DNA from: Clostridioides sp. ES-S-0054-01
GTDB lineage: Bacteria > Bacillota > Clostridia > Peptostreptococcales > Peptostreptococcaceae
Direction of reading: 5' to 3'
NCBI GenBank assembly: GCA_021561035.1
Contig: CP067346.1
Coordinates: 2,263,001-2,327,000, forward strand
DNA: 64,000 nt
Shown here: one piece after another, positions 52,568-62,075 of the stretch
Layout of the letters: the number at the start of each line of letters is the position of its first letter
How positions within the stretch are numbered: position 1 is the stretch's first letter
Position numbers and translations under genes: made by a program
The notes under the pieces: model-generated
Told to the model about the DNA's origin: nothing
Database searches by the model: none
Seen by the model: only the letters and a program-made list of their open reading frames with translations

Positions 52568-53173
52568 TTAAATTCTATCCTTTACAGAAAATTTCATTTC
52601 TATATTTTTTAATTTATTCACATTCAAAGTCTTTACTTTCTCTAATCGTATAAAATATTCAGATATTTTGACTGAAACATTTTTATCAAAACCTATACTA
52701 TCTTTAGTTGCTATCTCTTTTAAAAAGAAAATCTCACCAAGACCTTTTTTCTTGAGAAATCCTGTATAAGACACTATTATATCCTCAAAATCCTCCATAA
52801 GTCTTCTACATTCTCTTTGTGTTTTAGCTAGAAATCTAAATTCTAGTATACAATCAAAACTTTGTCTATATACTTTAATTACCTTACCTGTTTTTTCTTG
52901 ATTTTCATCTAATTCATCAATTACATCAGTTAATATTGGTTTATGACTTTTTCCTTTAGATATTTCTCTTAATTTTACACTATAATTTATCTGTGGCAGT
53001 ACAATTTTATCTGTTTCATCTTTTTTTATTGTATCAAAAGAAATTACTCCCCAATCATCCTCTAATTCTATTTTCAAAATATATTCTAACATTCTTTCTA
53101 TTTTTTCAAAGTTGTCAATGTGTTCTTCATTTATAAGTCTATTTTTATTATTTTCCATAAATTCTGTATCCAT
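52568..53173 (-). CDS. Tail terminator/completion-like protein (201 residues)
   Basis: It sits between the two sheath-fold genes, overlapping neither. The alpha/beta pattern (FEKIERMLEYILKIELEDDW; YRQSFDCILEFRFLAKTQRE, CRRLMEDFEDIIVSYTGFLK, LGEIFFLKEI) resembles tail terminator proteins: a helix packed on a sheet with the F-x-L-x-F-x-x-x-A strand. Such proteins cap the tube and sheath at the end distal to the baseplate. In a headless particle this would be the top cap. The assignment rests on pattern and position, not on a firm family match. Confidence 0.5.
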   Translation of the reverse strand: MDTEFMENNKNRLINEEHIDNFEKIERMLEYILKIELEDDWGVISFDTIKKDETDKIVLPQINYSVKLREISKGKSHKPILTDVIDELDENQEKTGKVIKVYRQSFDCILEFRFLAKTQRECRRLMEDFEDIIVSYTGFLKKKGLGEIFFLKEIATKDSIGFDKNVSVKISEYFIRLEKVKTLNVNKLKNIEMKFSVKDRI

Positions 53174-53177
53174 TTTT

Positions 53178-54689
53178 TCACCTACCTATACTCAATCCAC
53201 TATAGGTTCTAACATACTCTAACATATATATAGTCTTTAAACTCAAATCTAAAAATAATTCTCCGGACTTATGTTTAGACAATTCATTTATTATATATTC
53301 ACTTATAATTTCTTTATCTCTTAATTCATCTAACAATTGTATTAAGTTTTCTTTCAAATATCCAGATGATAACAAAGCATCTATATTTTCACCTATATGA
53401 GAATATAGCATTTTTTTTATATAGCACATAGTCAACTGAATCATTCTTACATTACATAAATACTTATATTCAGTATGTTTACTCATTGTGATTCCATTTG
53501 ATACGACTACTCTTCTGATTAGCTGACTAAATCTAAACGATACATATCCAAGCTCAGTCATTTTTTTTATTGTTGAAATATCAAACGTATTAAATAGTGA
53601 AAATGATTCTGGAATTTCCTTATTTGTGGTAGTTTCTATGATATCTAAACTTGCTATAAGAGGAGCATATACAATACTTGAATTTACAATATTAGTACCA
53701 TATGTGGTATATACATCCCCAACCACTACACTTACCAATTGTTCATAATTTTTATTAAATTTTGATACTTCATTCACTTTTTTGAAACATTCCAGTACAC
53801 TAATATACTCTTTCTCATCTATCCAAATCTCATTAGTTAAATTAAGTCCAATGACACCATGAGTTATAATACCTGTTTTCATTTGAATCCTACAGAAATT
53901 CAGTAATTGTTCATAAAAAGTTAAGTATCTTTCTCCATTCTTAATGGTTAGATATTCCCTAGTTAGGTCATAATATTTATCTATTTTTTCTCTGTCATCT
54001 GTAAATGTATCATCATAATACACTCCTAAAGGCATAATAATATCTATATCAAGTCCTTCCAAAACAGTGTATGTACTGTCTAAGTTATTGTACATTATGT
54101 TTTTATCAAGGTCTAATCCACTATATCCTCCACTAAGTTTATGCATACCTTGATTTACTTCACTTATAGATTCCTTTGTTTTCATATAAGAATCGCAATA
54201 AACACTACAAATTATCATACCTTTTAGTTTTTGAGAATCTTTATTTATAGCTTCTGATAAATCATACAAGGTAGGATAATTTTCATATGGATATTTTAGT
54301 ATATAATCTCCCAAACTTTTTGGATAGATTACCTGTAAGCCATCTTGATTTACTATTATTTCTATATCATTATATATTTCATTTGCATGCTTTGATTTAA
54401 TATGTATGCAATTTTTTACTACTTCACCATTAGCACATTTTACATCTAAATAAATTTCTGCATGTGCTCCTGTAACTTTACATAGATAAACTTTACAGTC
54501 TAATTTAGATTCTTTTATAATTTTATACGCTTCAACTAAAGAACCTTTTTTGCCAAAATTTGAATTCATGTGAGAAATTGAGTTTATTTTTATTGGAGTG
54601 TTTACTGGTCCAAATTCTGAAGTTCCTAATAGATAAATATTTTTACCATAAAATTCTTGTTCATTAAATAGCTTTTTTGATGTGTCCAT
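53178..54689 (-). CDS. Divergent second sheath-fold protein (503 residues)
   Basis: The N-terminal NIYLLGTSEFGPVNTPIKI and KGSLVEAYKIIKESKLDCKV correspond to the sheath N-terminal core. LSGGYSGLDL and LEGLDIDIIMPLGVYYDDTF match the middle (main sheath: IGGSNGLGMSKED and NVDWIVPLGIYADD). The C-terminal helices CNVRMIQLTMCYIKKMLYSH, IGENIDAL parallel the main sheath. No beta insert is present. Its C-terminal strand region is degenerate, so it may not form the interlocking mesh and could serve as a terminal ring. It is the first core gene after the fibre genes; AAAGGAA precedes ATG 54689, after a 193-nt gap. Confidence 0.7.
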   Translation of the reverse strand: MDTSKKLFNEQEFYGKNIYLLGTSEFGPVNTPIKINSISHMNSNFGKKGSLVEAYKIIKESKLDCKVYLCKVTGAHAEIYLDVKCANGEVVKNCIHIKSKHANEIYNDIEIIVNQDGLQVIYPKSLGDYILKYPYENYPTLYDLSEAINKDSQKLKGMIICSVYCDSYMKTKESISEVNQGMHKLSGGYSGLDLDKNIMYNNLDSTYTVLEGLDIDIIMPLGVYYDDTFTDDREKIDKYYDLTREYLTIKNGERYLTFYEQLLNFCRIQMKTGIITHGVIGLNLTNEIWIDEKEYISVLECFKKVNEVSKFNKNYEQLVSVVVGDVYTTYGTNIVNSSIVYAPLIASLDIIETTTNKEIPESFSLFNTFDISTIKKMTELGYVSFRFSQLIRRVVVSNGITMSKHTEYKYLCNVRMIQLTMCYIKKMLYSHIGENIDALLSSGYLKENLIQLLDELRDKEIISEYIINELSKHKSGELFLDLSLKTIYMLEYVRTYSGLSIGR

Positions 54690-54882
54690 GGTTATTTCTT
54701 TCCTTTAATCATCTTTATTTGTTATGATTCTTTAAGATTAGTTAAATACACTATGTATCTTGACATTATTTAATATACTGTTACTTATATTTATTTTGTA
54801 CATTTTAGTTTAAATTTTATTTATTATCCATAATAATTATTTTCTCATTTAAAATTTCATTCATTTTGATGTTGATAACTTC

Positions 54883-56379
54883 TTATATAAATGCCAATCC
54901 ATAAGACGTTAAATCAGAATCTTTATCTAATAAAAATTTTAACTTAGTATTTTGATTTAAGCTGACATACTCTTCAAGATTTATCTCAATGTAATTATTA
55001 TTATTTAAGTGTAATATAATATAATTATTTTTAATATTAGCAGAGACAATCATTCTGCCTTTATTATATTTATTTTCAATTATAGTAGATGTTATCGAAT
55101 TATTAAAAATAAATAACTTATCTTCAATAGGAAATGAACTTATTTTTATAGATGTGTAAATGTTGTTTTCATCAGTTAAAGTAACCTCTAGTACATTTGT
55201 CTTATTTAATATAAAATCATTCTTATCAAACACGTACTCTACACTTAAAGAACCATTTACAACATCTATTAATTCAGTAGAAATTAAAGTATGTAAATTA
55301 TTTATATTCGTTATTTTAACTATGACTTTAGGTATTTTTATTGAAATATCTAAATTTATATTTGTTATATTAAAACAATTACCAAATTTTCCAAATTGAT
55401 TTATTTCAAATGATGGAGAAGCATATAGATGTTTAATAATAAGTACTGGTCTGAAACCAAAAGTAGGACCTTTATTGTTGAAAGTATTATTCGTTGAATA
55501 GTTTGTAACACTAGAATAGCCTCTAGTTATTATTTTATAATTATCAGATGCTGATATAGAACTTGTGATACTACAAATATCCCAATTCCAGATAGTTTTA
55601 TCTCCTGGTGTTATTAGACCATTTAAATCTGAACTTACAATATATTTATCATATTCAGATAGTCCATTATTATTAACACCTCCAGTTAACGAACGTACGA
55701 TTAATACATCATTTTTGTAAGGCTGATTATCTAATTCATTACCATATATAAATCCTTTTTGATTTATTTCATCAAAAGATAAATTAGGAAAAACTTTATC
55801 AGATATCAAAAACGATTCTATATCTGTATGATTTACGCAAATAAAATTCATATCTGTCCCACTATAAAAATCTGTGAAACCATTATTGTAAGTGTAATTA
55901 CATGGAATGTATTCTCCAACTTTTATTTTATTAATAATTCTATTTTTTTCTAAAGGTAAATCAATAATATATCCATCTTTATTTATGTCTATACAGTCAA
56001 TAGTTGCAAGACCCTCTTTAACTGGAGATATTATAACATCATGTATAGAATTGTCTAAATTAACTACATCAATGAGAAGTATTTGACCACTTGTTTGTCC
56101 ATATGTATTACAAATGTGTTCAACTCCATCTATTATTAATTTAGTATTATCTTTAGGTCTATTTGTATTTCTATCTGATATAAGTCTAAATTTATTTCCA
56201 TAAAATTTAAATTTGTAGCTACTGTCAACACTTTTAAGCCAAATACTGGAGCCTCCATAAAAAGCATTATGAACTTCTTTTCCCCAAAAAGAACCCTTTA
56301 TTATAGCTCGTATATTTGATTCATCATATCTTTTCCAGCCTACTTCTGGTTCTGGTAATCTTTCGCCTATAATAGCCAT
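54883..56379 (-). CDS. Receptor-binding-type fibre paralogue 4 (498 residues)
   Basis: The protein opens with MAIIGERLPEPEVGWKRYDE, the N-terminal motif shared by four tandem genes. A jelly-roll-like region follows (to about 150). A domain with GEYIPCNYTYNNGFTDF, NLITPGDKTIWNWDI-like and FGFRPVLII features spans about 155-320 and has the G-F-R-P strand seen in formylglycine-enzyme/C-type-lectin-like folds. Ig-like strands follow, and a C-terminal module (LNQNTKLKFLLDKDSDLTSY) resembles the ends of the 608-residue and right-edge proteins. Its ATG overlaps the previous stop by one base (TAATG). Confidence 0.6.
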   Translation of the reverse strand: MAIIGERLPEPEVGWKRYDESNIRAIIKGSFWGKEVHNAFYGGSSIWLKSVDSSYKFKFYGNKFRLISDRNTNRPKDNTKLIIDGVEHICNTYGQTSGQILLIDVVNLDNSIHDVIISPVKEGLATIDCIDINKDGYIIDLPLEKNRIINKIKVGEYIPCNYTYNNGFTDFYSGTDMNFICVNHTDIESFLISDKVFPNLSFDEINQKGFIYGNELDNQPYKNDVLIVRSLTGGVNNNGLSEYDKYIVSSDLNGLITPGDKTIWNWDICSITSSISASDNYKIITRGYSSVTNYSTNNTFNNKGPTFGFRPVLIIKHLYASPSFEINQFGKFGNCFNITNINLDISIKIPKVIVKITNINNLHTLISTELIDVVNGSLSVEYVFDKNDFILNKTNVLEVTLTDENNIYTSIKISSFPIEDKLFIFNNSITSTIIENKYNKGRMIVSANIKNNYIILHLNNNNYIEINLEEYVSLNQNTKLKFLLDKDSDLTSYGLAFI

Positions 56380-57983
56380 TATATATCACCACCTATAACT
56401 AACATTGGTCTAAATCCCACATTAGAAGCCGTATAGGCATTATTTATTATGCCAAACCTTTTAGGACTACTATCATTTACGTATTTATCATTATATCCTC
56501 TAACAGCAACTGAGGTTCCATCTGGTCTTGTTCCAGTTACATCTACAACTGATAAAATCGCAATGTTATTGGTTAAAGATGCAACATATTTATAATTCCA
56601 TATGTTATTGTCACCAGACTCTACCTTTCCATTCAAATTACTTTTCCATATATATGTATCCCAATCATTAACGGTTGGCCAACCACCTTGGTTCTTATTC
56701 GTTGAACTTGAAAATGAGTTTTTATCTTTTGATATTAAAGCTTTCTTTGAAAAAGATACAGTTATATCATCATTGTAGGCTACTCCACCATCTGGCAAAC
56801 ATATCTTTCCATCTTTTTTTATATAAAAATATTCTATTTCTGCTATAGCAACATGACTTGTTGTAGAATAAGAATCTGTTATTTTGATTCTATAATGTTT
56901 ATATTCAGTTTCATTATTAAAATTGAAATAAAAAACCTGTCCTGGGCTAGGAGATGCATTGATTGACCCATTGTGTAAAATATTCCATATTGTTTCATCA
57001 TTACTACCTTCAATTGTCCATTTTGCAGGAGCTTGTATCATATAATTATTTCTTATTGTTATTTTATAAAAATTTATAATTTGATGTTTCTTTTTGAATG
57101 TAACCTGTACTGTTTGAGGATATCCAGGATTACTATGCCACATACTATTAATATAATCATCAAATGCATAAAAAGGATAACATTCTGCAAACACACTACT
57201 TGCTTTTAAAATATATTCTTCTGTTTCGTCACTTTCACATGTGCTTAAAGGAAATACCTTTTCCTTCCATAAAAAATCTAAATTACCATTAGTCTGATTC
57301 CAAGATATATTGTTTTGTATGTTTCTATCTGCTATTAACTTATTATCATCTACTTTAATAAAAAAGAATTTTCCATCTGGAGTTGCACTTGATACATCCC
57401 TAGGGATTTCCTCACAGTTACAAATTCCTAACTCTGAAAAACTTCCTACTTCCCCAGCAATAGAAGCAGTATATCTACAAGATATTATATCTCCTATCTC
57501 CATATCTTCTATTGATGTTCGTTGTGTCAATTTATATTCTATTGGTGACAATATATGTCCACTTTCATCTATATCTATACAGTCAAAGAATAAATAAACA
57601 ACAACACTATTTTTATTTATTGATATTTTAATATTATGTAGTTTATTATCTAGGTCTAATTTTTCATATACTATTTTAGAAAAATTCATAGCGTTACCAG
57701 TTCTTGTGCTAAATTGTTCAACTTTACCATCAAGATTAATATCAATTAAATCAGACCTATCGCTACATACGTCACACATTATTCTTACTTTTGAACCAAT
57801 AAAACTAAAATTAATATCTGTTTCATCATAAGGAACATTTTTAACATATGTACCCATTCCACCATAACATGAACTTATAGGAACTCTTTTATACAATTCA
57901 GAGTAGAATATATTTATAAAATCATCATTGTACCTCTTCCAGCCTTCCTCTGGTTGAGGAAGGGAATCTCCAATACTAGCCAT
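56379..57983 (-). CDS. Receptor-binding-type fibre paralogue 3 with discoidin domain (534 residues)
   Basis: The start is ATG 57983: AAGGTGA lies at good spacing and the product then begins MASIGDSLPQPEEGWKRYND like its paralogues; an in-frame GTG at 57992 overlaps that site. A jelly-roll-like N-terminal region precedes an F5/8 type C-like domain at about 256-378 (FYAFDDYINSMWHSNPGYPQ, WTIEGSNDETIWNILHNGS). The C-terminal 110 residues form the GFRP domain (DWDTYIWKSNLNGKVESGDN, NVGFRPMLVI). One base separates it from the upstream stop. Binding of surface glycans is inferred. Confidence 0.62.
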   Translation of the reverse strand: MASIGDSLPQPEEGWKRYNDDFINIFYSELYKRVPISSCYGGMGTYVKNVPYDETDINFSFIGSKVRIMCDVCSDRSDLIDINLDGKVEQFSTRTGNAMNFSKIVYEKLDLDNKLHNIKISINKNSVVVYLFFDCIDIDESGHILSPIEYKLTQRTSIEDMEIGDIISCRYTASIAGEVGSFSELGICNCEEIPRDVSSATPDGKFFFIKVDDNKLIADRNIQNNISWNQTNGNLDFLWKEKVFPLSTCESDETEEYILKASSVFAECYPFYAFDDYINSMWHSNPGYPQTVQVTFKKKHQIINFYKITIRNNYMIQAPAKWTIEGSNDETIWNILHNGSINASPSPGQVFYFNFNNETEYKHYRIKITDSYSTTSHVAIAEIEYFYIKKDGKICLPDGGVAYNDDITVSFSKKALISKDKNSFSSSTNKNQGGWPTVNDWDTYIWKSNLNGKVESGDNNIWNYKYVASLTNNIAILSVVDVTGTRPDGTSVAVRGYNDKYVNDSSPKRFGIINNAYTASNVGFRPMLVIGGDI

Positions 57984-57984
57984 A

Positions 57985-59811
57985 CTATTCACCTTCTCTT
58001 TCTACTGTATCAAGCTTGGCATCTATATAATAATTAGATGTATAGTTAGCTGAAAGATTTAATTCTTTATCATATTTTAGTTGAATTTTTAAATTAGATA
58101 TATTTAGATTTTTATTTATTAAATCGAGTTTTGAATTGACAGTTTCGTTTATTATTTTTACTACCTCTTCTTTATCTATCGAGCCAGAATTTCCTTCATC
58201 ATATGGAGGTAGTGGCTTTAATTCAATATTATCAAAATTAATGGTTTCAATGTCTTCACAAATTAGTTTATATGCATTTAAAATAGTATCTTTGTCCATT
58301 AATAGTAACAAATTAATATTATTAGAATTTATGTTAAAAATAGAATTTATGTCAAAAACGTTGTAATTAATATTATCTATAGTATAAATTCCAATAATTG
58401 AACCTGTAGATTTCAATTTAACTTTCATATTTTTATATGATTTATCAAATGATATATTATCAGTTAAAATTATTTTATAATATTGAATAAGACCTTTATT
58501 GTGTTTAAAGACTTTTATAGTCTTAGGATTTGAAACATATCCATTTTCATCTTCTATAATGATTTCTAGTATATTCAGTCCATTTAGCAAGCCAACATTG
58601 CTTATATTTAAATTTAAATTACCTTCATTTACACTTAATAAATCTGTATATAATATCTCTGTATTATTTTTATTTGTTATTTTCACTTTTATTTTTGATA
58701 CTTCTATTGTTTTATCTAATAATATATTTGTTATACTTATAATCCCATTCCATTCTCCAAAAGTATAATCAATATTAAACTCTGGATATAAATATATATT
58801 ATTCATAATTAAAACTGGTCTAAATCCAATTGTGTCACTTTTAGTAGATGTATTTACCACATTATATGAATTTGAGCTTATACCTCCTCTAACTGTTACT
58901 TTCATATTGTCTGAAGCAGAAAAGGTGTCAGTTATAGATGACAAATTATGATGCCATATATCTTTATCTCCAGAAGTAATTAAATTATTCAAACTACTAT
59001 TTAAAATGAATTTATCATACTCTGAATGTAAGTAACTGTCATTATATGGACTATCTGTGATTGATTTTATAATACATGAGTAACCTTTATATGGATGATT
59101 ATCCAATTTTTTTCCATAAATAAAACCTTTGTCATTTATTTCATCAAAGCTCAAGTTTGGTATTACTATGTCAGAAATTAAGATATGTTGATTGAAATTA
59201 TTTTTAACACAAATAAAAGTTAATGTTTTTCCATCGCCAAAATTTGAAAATCCATTATCATAAATATAATCACAAGATATATATTCTCCAATTTGAATAT
59301 CATTAATTATTTTATTTTCTTCTAATTTGTAATGTAGTAATTGTCCATTTGTATCAATATCAATTGAATCTAAGCTTAAGTAGTTATCTCCATAAGGAGC
59401 ACTTGGAGGTGGTGGAGTTCCAGGTTCTATATATAATTTAACTGTATGAATACTATCAGTTAAATCAAATTTTTCAAAAAATAACATTTGATAAATGTAA
59501 TTAGGATGCACAAGACTTGGTGTACATTGACTAGCTATAAACTTCTCTCCATCTATTTCTACAGTACATTTATTAGTATGAGAAGCATCAGACCCAGGAA
59601 CTATTAATCTTATCTTTGGACCAGTAAATCTAAATTCTAATATACCATTTTCACCATGTCTATAATTTGTAATACATCCTGTATTGTTATAAGCAGTTGT
59701 AGTATCATTATACATAGTCCACTTATTTATATATTTTATTCTGCTATCTGTATTGTCATACCTTTTCCATCCTTGCTCTGGTTGTGGTAAAGTACTTCCT
59801 ATATTAGCCAT
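57985..59811 (-). CDS. Receptor-binding-type fibre paralogue 2 (608 residues)
   Basis: The start is ATG 59811, giving MANIGSTLPQPEQGWKRYDN; AGGTGG lies just upstream and an in-frame GTG at 59820 overlaps it. The layout matches paralogue 4: shared N-terminal motif, jelly-roll-like region, a GFRP-type domain at about 170-345 (GEYISCDYIYDNGFSNFGDG, TIGFRPVLIM), then Ig-like strands. The C-terminal module (INSNNINLLLLMDKDTILNA) is near-identical in pattern to the right-edge LamG protein, followed by an acidic linker and a helical tail (about 550-585). It overlaps the upstream gene by 8 nt. Confidence 0.6.
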   Translation of the reverse strand: MANIGSTLPQPEQGWKRYDNTDSRIKYINKWTMYNDTTTAYNNTGCITNYRHGENGILEFRFTGPKIRLIVPGSDASHTNKCTVEIDGEKFIASQCTPSLVHPNYIYQMLFFEKFDLTDSIHTVKLYIEPGTPPPPSAPYGDNYLSLDSIDIDTNGQLLHYKLEENKIINDIQIGEYISCDYIYDNGFSNFGDGKTLTFICVKNNFNQHILISDIVIPNLSFDEINDKGFIYGKKLDNHPYKGYSCIIKSITDSPYNDSYLHSEYDKFILNSSLNNLITSGDKDIWHHNLSSITDTFSASDNMKVTVRGGISSNSYNVVNTSTKSDTIGFRPVLIMNNIYLYPEFNIDYTFGEWNGIISITNILLDKTIEVSKIKVKITNKNNTEILYTDLLSVNEGNLNLNISNVGLLNGLNILEIIIEDENGYVSNPKTIKVFKHNKGLIQYYKIILTDNISFDKSYKNMKVKLKSTGSIIGIYTIDNINYNVFDINSIFNINSNNINLLLLMDKDTILNAYKLICEDIETINFDNIELKPLPPYDEGNSGSIDKEEVVKIINETVNSKLDLINKNLNISNLKIQLKYDKELNLSANYTSNYYIDAKLDTVEREGE

Positions 59812-62059
59812 TTTTTCCACCTACCTCTGTAATTAACGTAGGTCTAAATCCTGTATTTTTAGCAACAGATGAAGATAAACATATATTAAATCTTTTTGCT
59901 GACAAATCATCAATATCTTCAATTTTACCACGAACTGGTATTAATATATTTCCATTTGCGGGTTCTATATTTTCATTGTTAATATCTTTTAATCCTGTAA
60001 TAACTTTCTCTTTACATAAAGAAGCTATATCGTGATAGTTCCATATGTCATTATCACCTGCTATTATCTTTTCTTTTAAATCACTATTTCTTATGTATTT
60101 GTCCCAATCATTTTCTATTGGCCAACCACCTTTATTTTTATTAATTAAACTTAAAGATGTATTTTTATATTCGTATTCTTTGAACATTTCTAATTCACCT
60201 ATAGCCACATATAACCCTACAGGTTTAAAACTAAATCTATAACTTAAATATTCAACTTTTGAATTAAAGTAATGATAAGAGGTAGCTTTGTTATCTGAAG
60301 GTAAATTTAATGCTTCATATATTTTTACAAAAGTTTCATTATCGTTACTCCCATATACAGTACAAGTAGATGGAGGTTGAATAGAACGAGGGCAATCTCT
60401 GTTAGTTAACCTAAAGCCAGAAGCTTGTATTTTACCTTTTTTTGATGATACTTTAATATATGGATTATCTTCAGAATTACTATGCCAACAGTCATCAGAA
60501 TCTATGTTTGTTTTGTTGAAAGCTAAATACGCAAGAAATCCTGTACTGTATGTTGAACTTTGTTCTAAAATATAGTCATCATCTTCATTTGATTTTAAAG
60601 CTGTCTTTGGAAAAGACACAGTTATATCATCATTATACGCTATACCTCCATTTGGAATAGTATAATAATAGTCATTAATATAATCATATTCTTTTACACA
60701 ATTACTAATAGTTGCGTTATTTTTAGTTGGTGATAAATCATAAAGCTTGTCTCCAATTGCATAATTAGATTTAAATAGGCAAATTAGGTTTTCTTCATTA
60801 CCAGTTAGATTTTCTTCTATAGTTACTGGGTCTATTGCTTTATCCCATATTGCAAACTCTGATATTTTTGCATTTAATCGATAACCTTCGTCTACAGAAA
60901 CCCCTCTTCCTGGTTCACTACCTAATACAAGATGATCTGTACTTCCATATATAATAGCTCCGTTTAGGTTTTTATCCAATTTTAAAATTGCTCCATCATA
61001 TATTTTAACTGATTCTCCATTATATGATATGTAAAAAGTTTTCCATCCATTATTAGATAAATCAATATTAAATCCAGTAATAAAATATAAAGTTGAATAA
61101 TCTGAAGAATTTGTAGCAATCTCTAGTCTAAGGTATCTATCTTTTGGTACATAACAAAATGCATAACCTCCACCTTCTGTACAGCTAAAAAATCTATCTT
61201 CTGTTCCTACTGTCCAGTCTTCTTTATATACTTTTATCTTTATTGCTATTTCATTAATTGTTTTAATTTTTGATATAGGTATACTTACATACGATAAACT
61301 TCCATTAAATCCATTAAATACTAAAGCATTTGGAGAAAACATTTTACAAGTTAATTTACTTTTATTTAATTCATTCCATGAAATAGATGATTGAATATTT
61401 CTATCAGCGATAAACTTATTACCATCAACCTTTATAAAATAAAACTTTCCATCTGGTGTATCTGATGAAGTATCTACATCTATTCCTTCACAATTACAAA
61501 TTCCAAGTTCTGAAAAATATCCTACCTTTCCAGGAATAGGAGCTGTATATCTGCAAGGAATTATATCTCCTATTTCCATAGATTCTAATGTAGATTTTTT
61601 CGTTAGTTTGGTTTCAATTTGTTCCACCATGTATCCATCTACATCTATATCTATACAATCAAAATCAAACCTAACACTATCATTGCTTTCAATCCTTACT
61701 ATATGAGTTTTCTTTTCTAAATTTATTTTTTCAAAAGCAAGATATTGCCTTATAGTTTCTCCATGAATAGAATAAATTTCATATTTAATATCATCTATAG
61801 TACATTTTATATTAGAGGAATGACTGGGATATCTAGAATGAAAAATTCTTATTTTTGAGCCATAAAAAGCAAATTTGATATAACTTGAATTTACTTCTTC
61901 TACAGTAGCATTTTCTGGTATGAACATTCCTGTGTTATTATAAAGACCTGTATTTGTGTCTTTTTTCCATAATCCTATATATTTAAAACTATTGTTAATA
62001 TTATCAATTCTTTTCCATCCTTCTTCTGGTTGTAGCAATGATTCGCCAACTGTAGCCAT
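59804..62059 (-). CDS. Receptor-binding-type fibre paralogue 1 with LamG and discoidin domains (751 residues)
   Basis: After MATVGESLLQPEEGWKRIDN and a jelly-roll-like N-terminal region there is a linker domain shared with paralogue 3 (GDIIPCRYTAPIPGKVGYFS, TPDGKFYFIKVDGNKFIADR). A LamG/concanavalin-like domain follows at about 240-418 (GWKTFYISYNGESVKIYDGA, ISEFAIWDKAIDPVTIEENL). An F5/8 type C-like domain is at about 496-626 (DDCWHSNSEDNPYIKVSSKK, CTVYGSNDNETFVKIYEAL), and the terminal GFRP domain ends NTGFRPTLI. It is the most modular member and very probably binds carbohydrate. Confidence 0.65.
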   Translation of the reverse strand: MATVGESLLQPEEGWKRIDNINNSFKYIGLWKKDTNTGLYNNTGMFIPENATVEEVNSSYIKFAFYGSKIRIFHSRYPSHSSNIKCTIDDIKYEIYSIHGETIRQYLAFEKINLEKKTHIVRIESNDSVRFDFDCIDIDVDGYMVEQIETKLTKKSTLESMEIGDIIPCRYTAPIPGKVGYFSELGICNCEGIDVDTSSDTPDGKFYFIKVDGNKFIADRNIQSSISWNELNKSKLTCKMFSPNALVFNGFNGSLSYVSIPISKIKTINEIAIKIKVYKEDWTVGTEDRFFSCTEGGGYAFCYVPKDRYLRLEIATNSSDYSTLYFITGFNIDLSNNGWKTFYISYNGESVKIYDGAILKLDKNLNGAIIYGSTDHLVLGSEPGRGVSVDEGYRLNAKISEFAIWDKAIDPVTIEENLTGNEENLICLFKSNYAIGDKLYDLSPTKNNATISNCVKEYDYINDYYYTIPNGGIAYNDDITVSFPKTALKSNEDDDYILEQSSTYSTGFLAYLAFNKTNIDSDDCWHSNSEDNPYIKVSSKKGKIQASGFRLTNRDCPRSIQPPSTCTVYGSNDNETFVKIYEALNLPSDNKATSYHYFNSKVEYLSYRFSFKPVGLYVAIGELEMFKEYEYKNTSLSLINKNKGGWPIENDWDKYIRNSDLKEKIIAGDNDIWNYHDIASLCKEKVITGLKDINNENIEPANGNILIPVRGKIEDIDDLSAKRFNICLSSSVAKNTGFRPTLITEVGGKNG

Positions 62060-62075
62060 TTATCCACCTTCTTTT

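Noticed and set aside
54690-54882. Possible small gene in the gap before the first sheath gene
   Set aside because: Only a 15-codon minus-strand frame without a good ribosome binding site; treated as untranslated AT-rich leader.
54883-62059. Diversity-generating retroelement
   Set aside because: The GFRP domains are suggestive, but no reverse transcriptase gene and no obvious near-identical template repeat is present in the window.
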